From the NCBI RefSeq assembly GCF_003430825.1, contig NZ_CP024046.1, forward strand, positions 1-64,000: a stretch of DNA of 64,000 bases, in the 5' to 3' direction. Position 1 is the stretch's first letter. The number at the start of each line of letters is the position of its first letter. Below the pieces are notes generated by a model, which searched no databases, had not been told where the DNA came from, and saw only the letters and a program-made list of their open reading frames with translations. The stretch comes from Natrarchaeobaculum sulfurireducens. GTDB taxonomy: Archaea; Halobacteriota; Halobacteria; Halobacteriales; Natrialbaceae. Below are positions 29,347 through 37,695 of the stretch, piece after piece. A program made the translations under genes and the position numbers.

Positions 29347-30686
29347 GCGAACGCGACTCGAGGCTGCCAGAACCCATCTCGAACGCTCACGATCGGCTCA
29401 AAGCCCTCCCGCAGTGGCAGTACGACCTGGTGTTGATCGTCGGCGTCGTTCTGGTGACCTACGGAGCGTTTGCGATCCTCGGGTTCTTCGGCGGCGTTGG
29501 GATCAACTCGATCGTCGGCTTCTTCCGGACGGTGACCTTTTATGCTGCCGTCTACGCGCTCGTCGTACTCGCGCTAAACCTCCACTGGGGATACACCGGG
29601 CTGTTCAACATCGGTGTCGCCGGCTTCATGGCCGTCGGCGTCTACACGATGGCGTTCCTGACGGCCGCACCGGACGCCACTCCGGCCGGACTCGGCCTCC
29701 CGATCCCCATCGGCATCCTCGGCGGGATGATCGCCGCCGGCTTGGTCGGACTCGTCGCCGCCCTTCCCGCCCTTCGCGTGCGTGCGGACTACTTCGCGAT
29801 CGTCACCCTCGGCCTCTCCGAAATCATCAGGCTCGCACTCCTCTCGGGGAGCCTGCGTTCGATCGAGGTCGGTGACACTGTCTACGGCACCGGCGGCGGC
29901 AGCGGCATCCAGTACCCGCCCGTCGACACGATTATTCCGTGGCTGCTCGAGCGGCCGGTGATCGGCGAACTCGGAGAGATTCTCTTCGAGGTCGGCGGGG
30001 CAGTCGGGATCCAGCGGTCGGTTATTCTTGGTGGGCTCTACACGGCCGTGTTGATCGCCTTTGTCGGCCTGTTTTACCTGTTTTTGAGTCGGATCGCCAA
30101 CTCGCCGTACGGACGCATCCTCAAGGCGATCCGCGAGGACGAACTCGCAGCCAAGTCCCTCGGTAAGAACACCGACCGCGCGAAGATCGTTGCGTTCGTC
30201 GTCGGCTGTTCGCTGATGGGACTCGCTGGGATGCTCTGGATGGGAAGTCGAAGCTTCGTCAGCCCGGACAGTTTCATGCCGATCATCACCTTCTACATCT
30301 TTGTCGCGCTCATCGTCGGTGGCGCCGGGTCGAACACCGGCAGCGTTATCGGCGGCTTCGCCTTCGCTGCGTTTCTCTGGGAGGGCCCGCGCTTCGTCCG
30401 CAGCATCCTCAACGCGAACCTCAACCTCCGTTCGCCGCCGACTATCTACGACGCGTTTGTCGAACTCGCGAGCGGAGATCTCACACCGCTGGTTGGCTAC
30501 CTGGTCGGCTCGCTCGACGAGTTGCGGTTCGTCCTCGTCGGCGTCGTTTTGATCCTGCTAATGCTCTGGCGACCCGAGGGTCTGTTGGGCCATCGCAAGG
30601 AGATCGCTGCCGCGACTGACCTCTCGAAGCGCCCATCCCCACCCGACCGTGCCACCGCGAGCGATGGGGGTGAGCCAGATGAGTGA
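29343..30686 (+). CDS. livM: Branched-chain amino acid ABC transporter permease LivM
   Basis: This second permease subunit (447 residues) pairs with LivH. Family features are LNLHWGYTGLFNIGVAGFMAVG, LRVRADYFAIVTLGLSEIIR and the coupling-loop region RILKAIREDELAAKSLGKN. A ~40-residue hydrophilic lead precedes the first helix. The ATG at 29343 lies in the livH stop (ATGA), so the open frame further upstream is not used. The gene overlaps livG by 8 bases. Confidence 0.92.
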   Translation: MSERDSRLPEPISNAHDRLKALPQWQYDLVLIVGVVLVTYGAFAILGFFGGVGINSIVGFFRTVTFYAAVYALVVLALNLHWGYTGLFNIGVAGFMAVGVYTMAFLTAAPDATPAGLGLPIPIGILGGMIAAGLVGLVAALPALRVRADYFAIVTLGLSEIIRLALLSGSLRSIEVGDTVYGTGGGSGIQYPPVDTIIPWLLERPVIGELGEILFEVGGAVGIQRSVILGGLYTAVLIAFVGLFYLFLSRIANSPYGRILKAIREDELAAKSLGKNTDRAKIVAFVVGCSLMGLAGMLWMGSRSFVSPDSFMPIITFYIFVALIVGGAGSNTGSVIGGFAFAAFLWEGPRFVRSILNANLNLRSPPTIYDAFVELASGDLTPLVGYLVGSLDELRFVLVGVVLILLMLWRPEGLLGHRKEIAAATDLSKRPSPPDRATASDGGEPDE

Positions 30687-31521
30687 CGCCGACTCGAGTC
30701 CGTCGGCGGCTGACAGTGCCACGGGCACCGATTCCGATCATCGATCCGTCGATGACCCGATCCTCGAGATCGAGCGCGTTGTCAAACGGTTCGGCGGTAT
30801 TACGGCGGTCGACGGTGCGAGTTTCGGGATCGAACGTGGCTCGATCACCGGGCTGATCGGGCCCAACGGCGCCGGCAAGTCGACGACGTTCAACTGTATC
30901 ACCGGCGTCTACGAACCCGACGAGGGATCGGTCGTCTTCGACGGGACCGACATCACCGGCCGAACCCCGAATCGGGTCGCGACGGCTGGTCTCGTTCGAA
31001 CGTTCCAGATCGCACGTGAGTTCCCGGAAATGACCGTCCTCGAGAACATGATGCTCGCGCCGAAAAATCAGCTCGGCGAATCGCTGTGGCGGTCGGTCGC
31101 CCCCCGAACTCGCGGGGCAGTCATCGAAGAGGAAAAACGACTCCGCGAACGTGCTTGGGAGGTCCTCGAATTCTTCGAGATCGACCACCTAGCTGGGGAG
31201 TACGCTGGTACGCTCTCCGGTGGGCAGCGGAAACTGCTCGAGCTGGCCCGGGCACTGTTGACCGAGCCGGAGCTGTTGTTGCTCGACGAGCCGATGGCTG
31301 GTGTCAATCCGTCGCTCGAGAAGAAACTGCTCGAACACATCCACGAACTGCAAGAACAGGGCTACACGTTCCTGTTGGTCGAACACGATATGGACGTCAT
31401 TATGAATCATACCGAACACGTCATCGTCATGCATCAAGGATCGGTGCTCGCGGAGGGAGCCCCCGAGGCGGTCAAGTCGAACGAGGAAGTCATCGAAGCC
31501 TATCTCGGGGGTGAGGTCTGA
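30679..31521 (+). CDS. livG: Branched-chain amino acid ABC transporter ATP-binding protein LivG
   Basis: This 280-residue ATPase subunit has an extra acidic N-terminal 25 residues before ILEIERVVKRFGGI. Walker A is GPNGAGKSTT, signature is LSGGQRKLLELARAL, Walker B is ELLLLDEPMAG, and the H-loop is FLLVEHDMDVIM. The typical LivG C-terminal extension (GAPEAVKSNEEVIEAYLG) is present. The ATG at 30679 overlaps the end of livM by 8 bases. Its TGA shares a base with the livF ATG (TGATG). Confidence 0.93.
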   Translation: MSDADSSPSAADSATGTDSDHRSVDDPILEIERVVKRFGGITAVDGASFGIERGSITGLIGPNGAGKSTTFNCITGVYEPDEGSVVFDGTDITGRTPNRVATAGLVRTFQIAREFPEMTVLENMMLAPKNQLGESLWRSVAPRTRGAVIEEEKRLRERAWEVLEFFEIDHLAGEYAGTLSGGQRKLLELARALLTEPELLLLDEPMAGVNPSLEKKLLEHIHELQEQGYTFLLVEHDMDVIMNHTEHVIVMHQGSVLAEGAPEAVKSNEEVIEAYLGGEV

Positions 31522-32225
31522 TGGCGTTGCTCGAAGCCTCGAGTCTGGACGCCGGCTACGGCGACTTACAGATCCTCGACGACGTCGACTTGGCCGTCGA
31601 TGCCAGCGAGTACGTCACCATCGTCGGTCCCAACGGGGCCGGGAAGTCGACGGTCATGAAGTCGATCTTCGGGCTGACGAACTACATGGGGGGGTCGGTC
31701 ACGTTCGGCGACGAGGCCATCCACGGCAAACGACCCGAGGAGATTATCCGGACGGGCATCGGCTACGTCCCACAGAACGACAACGTGTTCCCGTCGCTTT
31801 CGGTCATCGAGAACCTGGAGATGGGTGCGTACATCCTCGATGAAGTCCCCGAGGATCGGCTCGAGTGGATCTTCGACCGGTTTCCCATCCTCGAGGAGCG
31901 CAAAAGCCAGAAGGCCGGCACGATGAGCGGCGGCCAACAGCAGATGCTCGCGATGGGGCGGGCGCTCATGCTCGAGCCGGATCTGTTGATGCTCGACGAA
32001 CCGAGCGCCGGACTGGCACCGGACCTGGTCGATGATATGTTCGACCGGATCGACCGAATCAACGACGACGGAACCGCCGTTTTACTGGTCGAACAGAACG
32101 CAAAAGAGGCTCTGCGACGGTGTGACCGCGGCTATGTCCTCGTACAGGGTGGCAATCGGTACATGGATACCGGCGAGGCGCTGCTCGGCGACGAGCAGGT
32201 GCGCCAGGACTTCCTCGGCGGGTAG
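31521..32225 (+). CDS. livF: Branched-chain amino acid ABC transporter ATP-binding protein LivF
   Basis: This second ATPase subunit (234 residues) has Walker A GPNGAGKSTVM, Q-loop IGYVPQNDNVF, signature MSGGQQQMLAMGRAL and Walker B DLLMLDEPSAGLAP. The length is normal for LivF. It is the last gene of livHMGF. The binding-protein gene lies just downstream on the opposite strand, converging with it 66 bases away. Confidence 0.93.
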   Translation: MALLEASSLDAGYGDLQILDDVDLAVDASEYVTIVGPNGAGKSTVMKSIFGLTNYMGGSVTFGDEAIHGKRPEEIIRTGIGYVPQNDNVFPSLSVIENLEMGAYILDEVPEDRLEWIFDRFPILEERKSQKAGTMSGGQQQMLAMGRALMLEPDLLMLDEPSAGLAPDLVDDMFDRIDRINDDGTAVLLVEQNAKEALRRCDRGYVLVQGGNRYMDTGEALLGDEQVRQDFLGG

Positions 32226-32291
32226 TCCGGCAGTCGTCCGCGCGCGTCGAAAAATCGTCGTTTTGGTCGTTCTCGAGTGGGCGTTCGGTTA

Positions 32292-33524
32292 TTATTCGGC
32301 TTCGAACTCGATCGTCTGGGTGACGGTGTAGCCGTCCATATCGAACTCGAAGACGTCGTAGGTTGCGGCGGTGACGTCTCCATTGTCGTCGAACTGGACG
32401 AGTCCCGACGCACCCTGGTACTCGAGCTCCTCGCCGTCCGCGGCCATCTCGACTGCGTCCGCGAGGTTGCTCGGGCCGACGACCTCGCCGCCGGGATCGC
32501 TGACCGCACGGACCTGCTCGCTGAGCGCCGCCCCGGTCGCGTCGTCGGCGCTGAGCTGGGCGAGAATGTGAACCGCCGTGGCGTCGTAGGCCTGGGCGTT
32601 GAACACACCCGGGGCCGTGCCGTACTCGTCTTCGAACAGCTCTACGAAGGCGTCGGATTCCGGCCCGTCGGCTCCCGGCGCCGTTCCCATGACGTTCTCC
32701 ATCGGGTTGTCGACGTTCCCCGGCAGGGAGTTCTCCTGGAGGCCATCGGGCACCATGATCGTGTGATCGCCGTCGAAGTTGTCGTAGTAATCCCGGAAAA
32801 TCTGCTCGCCGCTGTCGGGGAAGCCGACGACGATGAGCAGATCCGGATCGTCCCCGAGTGCGGTCTCGAGTTCGGAGTCGTAGGAGGGCTGTTCGGGCTC
32901 GAACGCGACCTCCTCGAAAACCTCGCCGCCGAGTTCCTCGAAGTTCTCGACGGCGGCGTCGGAGAGCCCCTGCCCGTAGTCGTCGTTCAGGAAGAACGTC
33001 GACATCGTCTCGAGCCCTTCCTCTTCGTAGGCTATACTGGCCATCACGTCACCCTGTAAGGCGTCGGATGGTGCCGTTCGAAGCAGAAAGTCCCCGTTCA
33101 TATCGGTGATCGCTGGCGAGGTACTCGCGGGTGAGATGGCGACGACCTCGTCGGGGATGAATATGTCCTCTGCGACGGCAATCGTTACGTTCGACGCCGC
33201 GGCACCCGTGATCGACGGATAGCCGGCATCGACGAGCGACTGGGCCGCGGTAATCCCTGCCTCCGGATCGGTCTCCGTGTCTTCGCTTCGAATGTCGATC
33301 ACGAAATCGGAGCCTTCGTCCTCGAGTTGGGTCCCCGGCAACACTGCAGCGTCTTCGATCGGCCCACCAAGGTCACCGAGGTCGCCCGTCGTCGGCGATA
33401 GCGTACCGACCATCGCATCGGCGTCTTCCGCTGCTCCGTTTCCGTCGAGACAGCCAGCGAGCGCTAGCCCGCCGCCTGCTGCAATACCACCGAGCACCCT
33501 CCGTCTATTGAGTTCCCGGACCAT
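32292..33524 (-). CDS. Branched-chain amino acid ABC transporter substrate-binding lipoprotein
   Basis: This 410-residue extracytoplasmic binding protein (type I periplasmic fold, LivJ/K-like) begins MVRELNRRRVLGGIAAGG. A twin-arginine signal is followed by lipobox LAGC, so it is exported by Tat and anchored by lipid, as is common in haloarchaea. The mature part shows VGTLSPTTGDLGDLGGPIEDA and the central SPASTSPAITD, typical of the family. The ATG at 33524 is supported by a TATA box 23-28 bases upstream. It converges with livF and surely serves the same transporter. The exact amino-acid specificity is not readable. Confidence 0.9.
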   Translation of the reverse strand: MVRELNRRRVLGGIAAGGGLALAGCLDGNGAAEDADAMVGTLSPTTGDLGDLGGPIEDAAVLPGTQLEDEGSDFVIDIRSEDTETDPEAGITAAQSLVDAGYPSITGAAASNVTIAVAEDIFIPDEVVAISPASTSPAITDMNGDFLLRTAPSDALQGDVMASIAYEEEGLETMSTFFLNDDYGQGLSDAAVENFEELGGEVFEEVAFEPEQPSYDSELETALGDDPDLLIVVGFPDSGEQIFRDYYDNFDGDHTIMVPDGLQENSLPGNVDNPMENVMGTAPGADGPESDAFVELFEDEYGTAPGVFNAQAYDATAVHILAQLSADDATGAALSEQVRAVSDPGGEVVGPSNLADAVEMAADGEELEYQGASGLVQFDDNGDVTAATYDVFEFDMDGYTVTQTIEFEAE

Positions 33525-33546
33525 GTTCACACATGACATTGCACAG

Positions 33547-33552
33547 TATAAA
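33547..33552 (-). promoter_or_regulatory. TATA box of the binding-protein gene
   Basis: tataaa (plus-strand reading, ctttatactg on the coding strand) lies 23-28 bases before the ATG at 33524. Confidence 0.55.
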
Positions 33553-33757
33553 GAGTTATCCACCATGACAGTCCTCGCGAGACAGTTGACCTCTCACCCT
33601 CGGTATTGACTGTCTTCCCGCGGTGAACGGCGAGGCTTTCTCCTCAATTCCACGTAACACCGGTGGCAGTGGCGACGGCTTCGTTGTCGTCACAAGCGAG
33701 GGCAAAAGCGTCGCCGAGGAGAGCCAGGAACGAGCCAACGAGATTTGACGAATCGTC

Positions 33758-35026
33758 TCACTCGTATCTGAGCGCGTCGATCGGATCGACTCGGGCGGCC
33801 CGCCAGGCTGGGTAGAGCCCGGAAACGATGCCCGTGGCGACTCCCATCGCGGTCGCGACGACTATCCAGCCGTACGGGATCGTAAATCCGACATCGGCGT
33901 ACACCGAGGCACCGAAGCCGACAGCAAGCCCGGTCGGGATCCCGATGACGGCTCCGGCGAGGCCAAGCAACACTGACTCGGCGAGGAACAGCCCCATGAC
34001 CTCCCGATTTCGAGCCCCGTTTGCCTTCATGATACCGATCTCTTTGGTTCGCTCGGTGACGCTAACCAGCATGATGTTGGCGATACCGAATGCGCCGACG
34101 AGCAACGCCAGGACACCGATCCCCGCCACGAGCTGGATTATGTCCTCGAGGACCGCCTCGACACCATCAACCAGATCGGCGGCCGACTGGACGGTCACCC
34201 CGTCGTCGAGAACCTGTCCTGCGTCCGATTCCTCGTCGAAATACACCCCGACGGTCTCGCTGGTCTCAGTCACCCGATCGGCTTCGGCGACGACGGTAAC
34301 CTGACGGTAAGCCGCTTGATCGACGCCAAGAGTCGGTGACTCCACGCTTTCGCCGTACGTCCGGTAGTAGGGATCGGTCGGCACGTATACTTCCGGTGAG
34401 AGGGGGCCGAACGCACCCAGACCACCACGGGCCTCAGTGACAACCCCAGCAACGGTGAACTCCTCGCGTTCGTCGCCGTAGTCGACCACGACCGTGTCGC
34501 CGGCGGTTATGTTCGTCTCGAACGCCTCGGCCGATGTCTCGCTGAGCACCACGGATCCGGATTCCCCTTGCTCGAACGGACCACCGGACTCGAAATCGTC
34601 CTCGCTGAACGCCGCCGGGCTCGTCGCAACGACGTCCTGAACGAGGGTCTCGTTATCGTGTTCTACCGACGTCGCCGGGATCGATCCACGCGGGATAACC
34701 GACTCGACGCCGTCGATCCGTTCGACCTGCTCGAGGTCATGTGTCGTTACCGCTGGGAGTGCGAAGCTGTCCACGTCGCCAGGTGGAGGGCCGTCGCCGA
34801 ACCCGCCGTCGGAATCGAGCCCGATGTCGCCAGTGACGATCACGATCTCGCTCGCGGCTGTCTCCTCGAACTCGCCGATCACGTCCGTCTGGACACTCAG
34901 CCCGAAGCTGGCGAACATGATTACTGTCGAGATTCCGATGACGATGCCGACGATGGTCAGCGCCGACCGCAACCGATGGCCGAGCAGCGACCGACCAGCA
35001 AGCCGAACCGCGTCACGCGGCTTCAT
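33758..35026 (-). CDS. MacB/LolC-like ABC transporter permease
   Basis: This 422-residue FtsX-family permease has one N-terminal helix (ALTIVGIVIGISTVIMFASF), a large extracytoplasmic MacB-type domain (about 45-280) and three C-terminal helices (LVAGIGVLALLVGAFGIANI, VLLGLAGAVIGIPTGLAVGF, WIVVATAMGVATGIVSGLYP). It ends in the conserved PAWRAARVDPIDALRYE. The start overlaps the ATPase gene stop by 4 bases (35023-35026), so the two form one unit. Such pairs act as mechanotransmission exporters or lipoprotein-release machines. The nearby divergent LolA-like gene suggests work on lipids or lipoproteins; that is inference. Confidence 0.88.
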   Translation of the reverse strand: MKPRDAVRLAGRSLLGHRLRSALTIVGIVIGISTVIMFASFGLSVQTDVIGEFEETAASEIVIVTGDIGLDSDGGFGDGPPPGDVDSFALPAVTTHDLEQVERIDGVESVIPRGSIPATSVEHDNETLVQDVVATSPAAFSEDDFESGGPFEQGESGSVVLSETSAEAFETNITAGDTVVVDYGDEREEFTVAGVVTEARGGLGAFGPLSPEVYVPTDPYYRTYGESVESPTLGVDQAAYRQVTVVAEADRVTETSETVGVYFDEESDAGQVLDDGVTVQSAADLVDGVEAVLEDIIQLVAGIGVLALLVGAFGIANIMLVSVTERTKEIGIMKANGARNREVMGLFLAESVLLGLAGAVIGIPTGLAVGFGASVYADVGFTIPYGWIVVATAMGVATGIVSGLYPAWRAARVDPIDALRYE

Positions 35027-35733
35027 TGCTCCACCGGGGCCGTCTCGATCTCTTCGATGACACCATCTTTCACGTGGACGATCCGATCGGCGTGTTCCGC
35101 GATCCGGCGCTCGTGAGTAACGAGTAGGATCGCGTTCCCACGATCGTTCGCCGCCTCCAGCAGTTGCATGATGCCGTTGCCGGTTTCTGTGTCGAGATTG
35201 CCGGTTGGCTCATCGGCGAGGATTAACTCGGGGTCAGAGGCGAGCGCGCGGGCGATGGCAACCCGCTGGCGTTGGCCGCCCGACAACTCCCTGGGAAGGT
35301 GCTCGAGGCGGTCCCCGAGGCCGACTTCCTCCAATATTGTCTGGGCGCGCTCGCGGCGTTGCTTTCGTCCCCACCCGGCGAACATGAGCGGCAACGTGAC
35401 GTTCTCTGCGGCGGTCAGTCGGCTCATGAGGTTGAACGTCTGGAAGATGAAGCCGATTCGATCCCCGCGGAGGCGGGCCCGTCCACTCTCCGAGAGGGTC
35501 GCCACGTTCTCCCCGGCGACGACAACGTCGCCGTCTGTCGGTGTGTCGAGGGCACCAACCAGGTTCAATAGCGTGCTCTTGCCCGACCCGCTCGGCCCCA
35601 TCACCGCGGTGTATGAGCCGGACGGGAGCTCTAGGCCGACGCCGTCTAGGGCCGTCACCGTCCCGCCAAGCTGATACTCCTTCCTTACGTCTTTGAGACT
35701 GACGACCGGCTCCCGGTCCGTAACTCCGCTCAT
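35023..35733 (-). CDS. MacB/LolD-like ABC transporter ATP-binding protein
   Basis: The 236-residue ATPase has Walker [13 protein letters not shown], signature [15 protein letters not shown] and Walker [15 protein letters not shown], the LolD/MacB subgroup pattern. The ATG at 35733 ([20 protein letters not shown]) is preferred. An earlier in-frame ATG would add 23 residues and reach into the divergent promoter. It is the first gene of the operon with the permease. Its start is 111 bases from the start of the divergent LolA-like gene. Confidence 0.9.
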   Translation of the reverse strand: MSGVTDREPVVSLKDVRKEYQLGGTVTALDGVGLELPSGSYTAVMGPSGSGKSTLLNLVGALDTPTDGDVVVAGENVATLSESGRARLRGDRIGFIFQTFNLMSRLTAAENVTLPLMFAGWGRKQRRERAQTILEEVGLGDRLEHLPRELSGGQRQRVAIARALASDPELILADEPTGNLDTETGNGIMQLLEAANDRGNAILLVTHERRIAEHADRIVHVKDGVIEEIETAPVEQ

Positions 35734-35813
35734 CGGCTCGAGATCAGGTTGCCACGCGGGTGAACGTTTCGCTCCCGTGAAGATAACTTGTGAGCATTCC
35801 AAAATACCGAGAG

Positions 35814-35819
35814 TATAAA
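35814..35819 (+). promoter_or_regulatory. TATA box of the LolA-like gene
   Basis: tataaa lies 26-31 bases before the ATG at 35845. It is in the 111-base region shared with the divergent ABC operon, so both could share control. Confidence 0.55.
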
Positions 35820-35844
35820 CGCTCGAGAGACATACATTCAGTAG

Positions 35845-37455
35845 ATGGGGATCGACGACGCCGGAGCGGTCAGATCGCTCGCACTCCTAGGGCTCGTACT
35901 AGCTGCCGTCGTGGTTACAGCGACGGTCGGGCTTGCCCTCGCTAGCGACGAGCCGAGCGGAGAGAAAGTGCTCGAAGACGTTCAAGAAACGTACAATACT
36001 GCGGACTCCGTCGTGGCCGACGCGACGGTGACTGTCGAAACCGACGAAGCCGAGACGGAGTTCGGACTCTCTACGGTCGTGGCAGGTGAAGAGCAGATGC
36101 GGACCAACGTCTCGACCGACGAAGGGCACGTGGTGACTGGCACCGACGGCGAAGTGGTATGGCTCTATGAGTCCCACAGTAGCCTCACTGGCGTCGTAGA
36201 GGAGAACGAAGGGGAGAAGACCGCTAGCGTCCGGGCCGGAACCGAGGAGCCCGCTGGCCTCTCGCTCTCGGAGCTCCCGATCGACCCTGAACGCATCGAC
36301 GGGGACGACGAGCTCGGGGACGTCCTCGAGGAGTTCGAGGACCTTTCTGACGGCGTCGACTCTGACGAGCTCCCGGAAAACGTCACCGTCGCGGAACTGC
36401 TTGCCGATGCGGGCGTCGACGGTGAAGACTACGACGGGGTCGACCACGACGAGGCGTGGGAGGACTACGACGAGATTGACCTCCCTGAGGCATGGGAAGA
36501 CTACGACGAAGCTGACCTCTCCAAGGCATGGGAGGACTCGGGCGTCGACGGAGCAGCTAACGATAGCGACCTCGCGGCAGTGTTTGGTGCCATCGAGGAC
36601 GGGCAGCTGGAAGACGGAGACGGTTGGGAAGACACGTGGGCGGCTCTCGACGACTGGAACGAATCCATGCTCGAAGAGCGAATCGCCGCGCTCGAGGACC
36701 ACCAGGCAGAGATCACTCACCCTGAACGGATGGTTACCGGCGATATCAACGACTCCGAGGTCTCCGTCGAGCACGCCGGCTCAGCGACTATCGATGGGAA
36801 GGCGGCCGACGAACTCCTGCTCACTCACCCTGAGGCGGAGGGAGAGACGCGGTTATGGATTGGCGTGGACTCCGGGGAGGTGCTCAAGATGGTGACAACA
36901 ACTGCCGACATAACCGTAACCGTCGATGTCCACGAGACGCAGTTTGACGTCCCGGTGGCCGACAGCACGTTCGATCCCCCGGGTGCCGTTGAGCTGGCCA
37001 GCATCGGTGTTTCAACCGCCGAAACGGCCGAGGAGTTCTCCGCGGTCGCTCCATTTGCGACCGCCACACCGGACGAGCAGTGGGCGTTCGAGAACGGCGC
37101 CGTCGTCTCCGGGGAGGCACCCGAACTCATCGACGAAGACCGTCCGGACGTGGTGGTTGCGGGCTACGTCGATGGAGATCGATCGATCCTGATCGGACAG
37201 TCGGAAGTCGGTCCTGACGAGAGAACGGCAGCGACGGAGTGGATGGAGACGCCAGAATCGAAGCCGAACGGTTCGGAGTGGGTGGACAAACAGCAGACGA
37301 TTCCGGTAGACGATCGTGAGCTTCTCGTAGTGGCAACCGACGATGGCGTCGTAGGCACGTTCGTCGAGGATGGTGTTTCGACGACGGTCGCAGGCGATTT
37401 GAGCGAACGCGAACTTCAGGAGGTTGTCGCTGGTCTTGAAGTCGACGGGTCGTAG
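35845..37455 (+). CDS. Secreted LolA-like protein with acidic tandem repeat
   Basis: The 536-residue protein has an N-terminal export signal or anchor (LALLGLVLAAVVVTATVGLALA). A LolA/LppX-like fold follows (VLEDVQETYNTADSVVADAT near the start; ISTATVDVHETQFDVPVADSTF-type elements late). The carrier-like region is interrupted by a very acidic insert (about residues 140-285) with EAWEDYDE repeats. The C-terminal ~150 residues form a second, unrecognised domain. It is divergent from a LolCD/MacB-like ABC pair, so it may bind or ferry a lipid or lipoprotein outside the membrane. The fold call is by resemblance and is moderate. Confidence 0.65.
   Translation: MGIDDAGAVRSLALLGLVLAAVVVTATVGLALASDEPSGEKVLEDVQETYNTADSVVADATVTVETDEAETEFGLSTVVAGEEQMRTNVSTDEGHVVTGTDGEVVWLYESHSSLTGVVEENEGEKTASVRAGTEEPAGLSLSELPIDPERIDGDDELGDVLEEFEDLSDGVDSDELPENVTVAELLADAGVDGEDYDGVDHDEAWEDYDEIDLPEAWEDYDEADLSKAWEDSGVDGAANDSDLAAVFGAIEDGQLEDGDGWEDTWAALDDWNESMLEERIAALEDHQAEITHPERMVTGDINDSEVSVEHAGSATIDGKAADELLLTHPEAEGETRLWIGVDSGEVLKMVTTTADITVTVDVHETQFDVPVADSTFDPPGAVELASIGVSTAETAEEFSAVAPFATATPDEQWAFENGAVVSGEAPELIDEDRPDVVVAGYVDGDRSILIGQSEVGPDERTAATEWMETPESKPNGSEWVDKQQTIPVDDRELLVVATDDGVVGTFVEDGVSTTVAGDLSERELQEVVAGLEVDGS
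36451..36540 (+). repeat. 36-bp tandem repeat encoding EAWEDYDExDL units
   Basis: Two and a half copies start at 36451, 36487 and 36523. They encode EAWEDYDEIDLP, EAWEDYDEADLS and KAWEDSG inside the LolA-like gene. Confidence 0.8.
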
Positions 37456-37456
37456 T

Positions 37457-37550
37457 TTACAGGTTAACAGGCGCAATGCCACGATCTTCAGGCCGTGGAT
37501 ACGCGCCGTCAGTTAGTGACACGCGTCTTTAGGCGCGGGAGGATGTCAAT
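37457..37550 (-). mobile_element. Minimal non-autonomous element relic: two end hairpins only
   Basis: Directly after the LolA-like gene, the left-type hairpin (gccacgatcttcaggccgtgg, 37478-37498) and the right-type end (cgcgtctttaggcgcggg, then aggatgtcaa to 37550) lie only ~20 bases apart. They are the two ends of the 25228-25735 element with almost all the interior gone. A GC-rich degenerate tract continues to about 37640. Confidence 0.6.
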
Positions 37551-37669
37551 TGTTGGCTGAACCCACCAGTATTCCCGTTGAATCCGTACAATACGAGCCC
37601 ACGTCTGCGCCTCTGGGCGCGAGACGAGGTCAAGTGTAGCCAGATGATTAATATCTCCTGAACCCCTTG

Positions 37670-37677
37670 CTTAAAAA
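37670..37677 (+). promoter_or_regulatory. TATA box of the GAF/PAS kinase gene
   Basis: cttaaaaa lies 19-26 bases before the ATG at 37696. Confidence 0.4.
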
Positions 37678-37695
37678 CTGGCAGGAGAAGACGGT

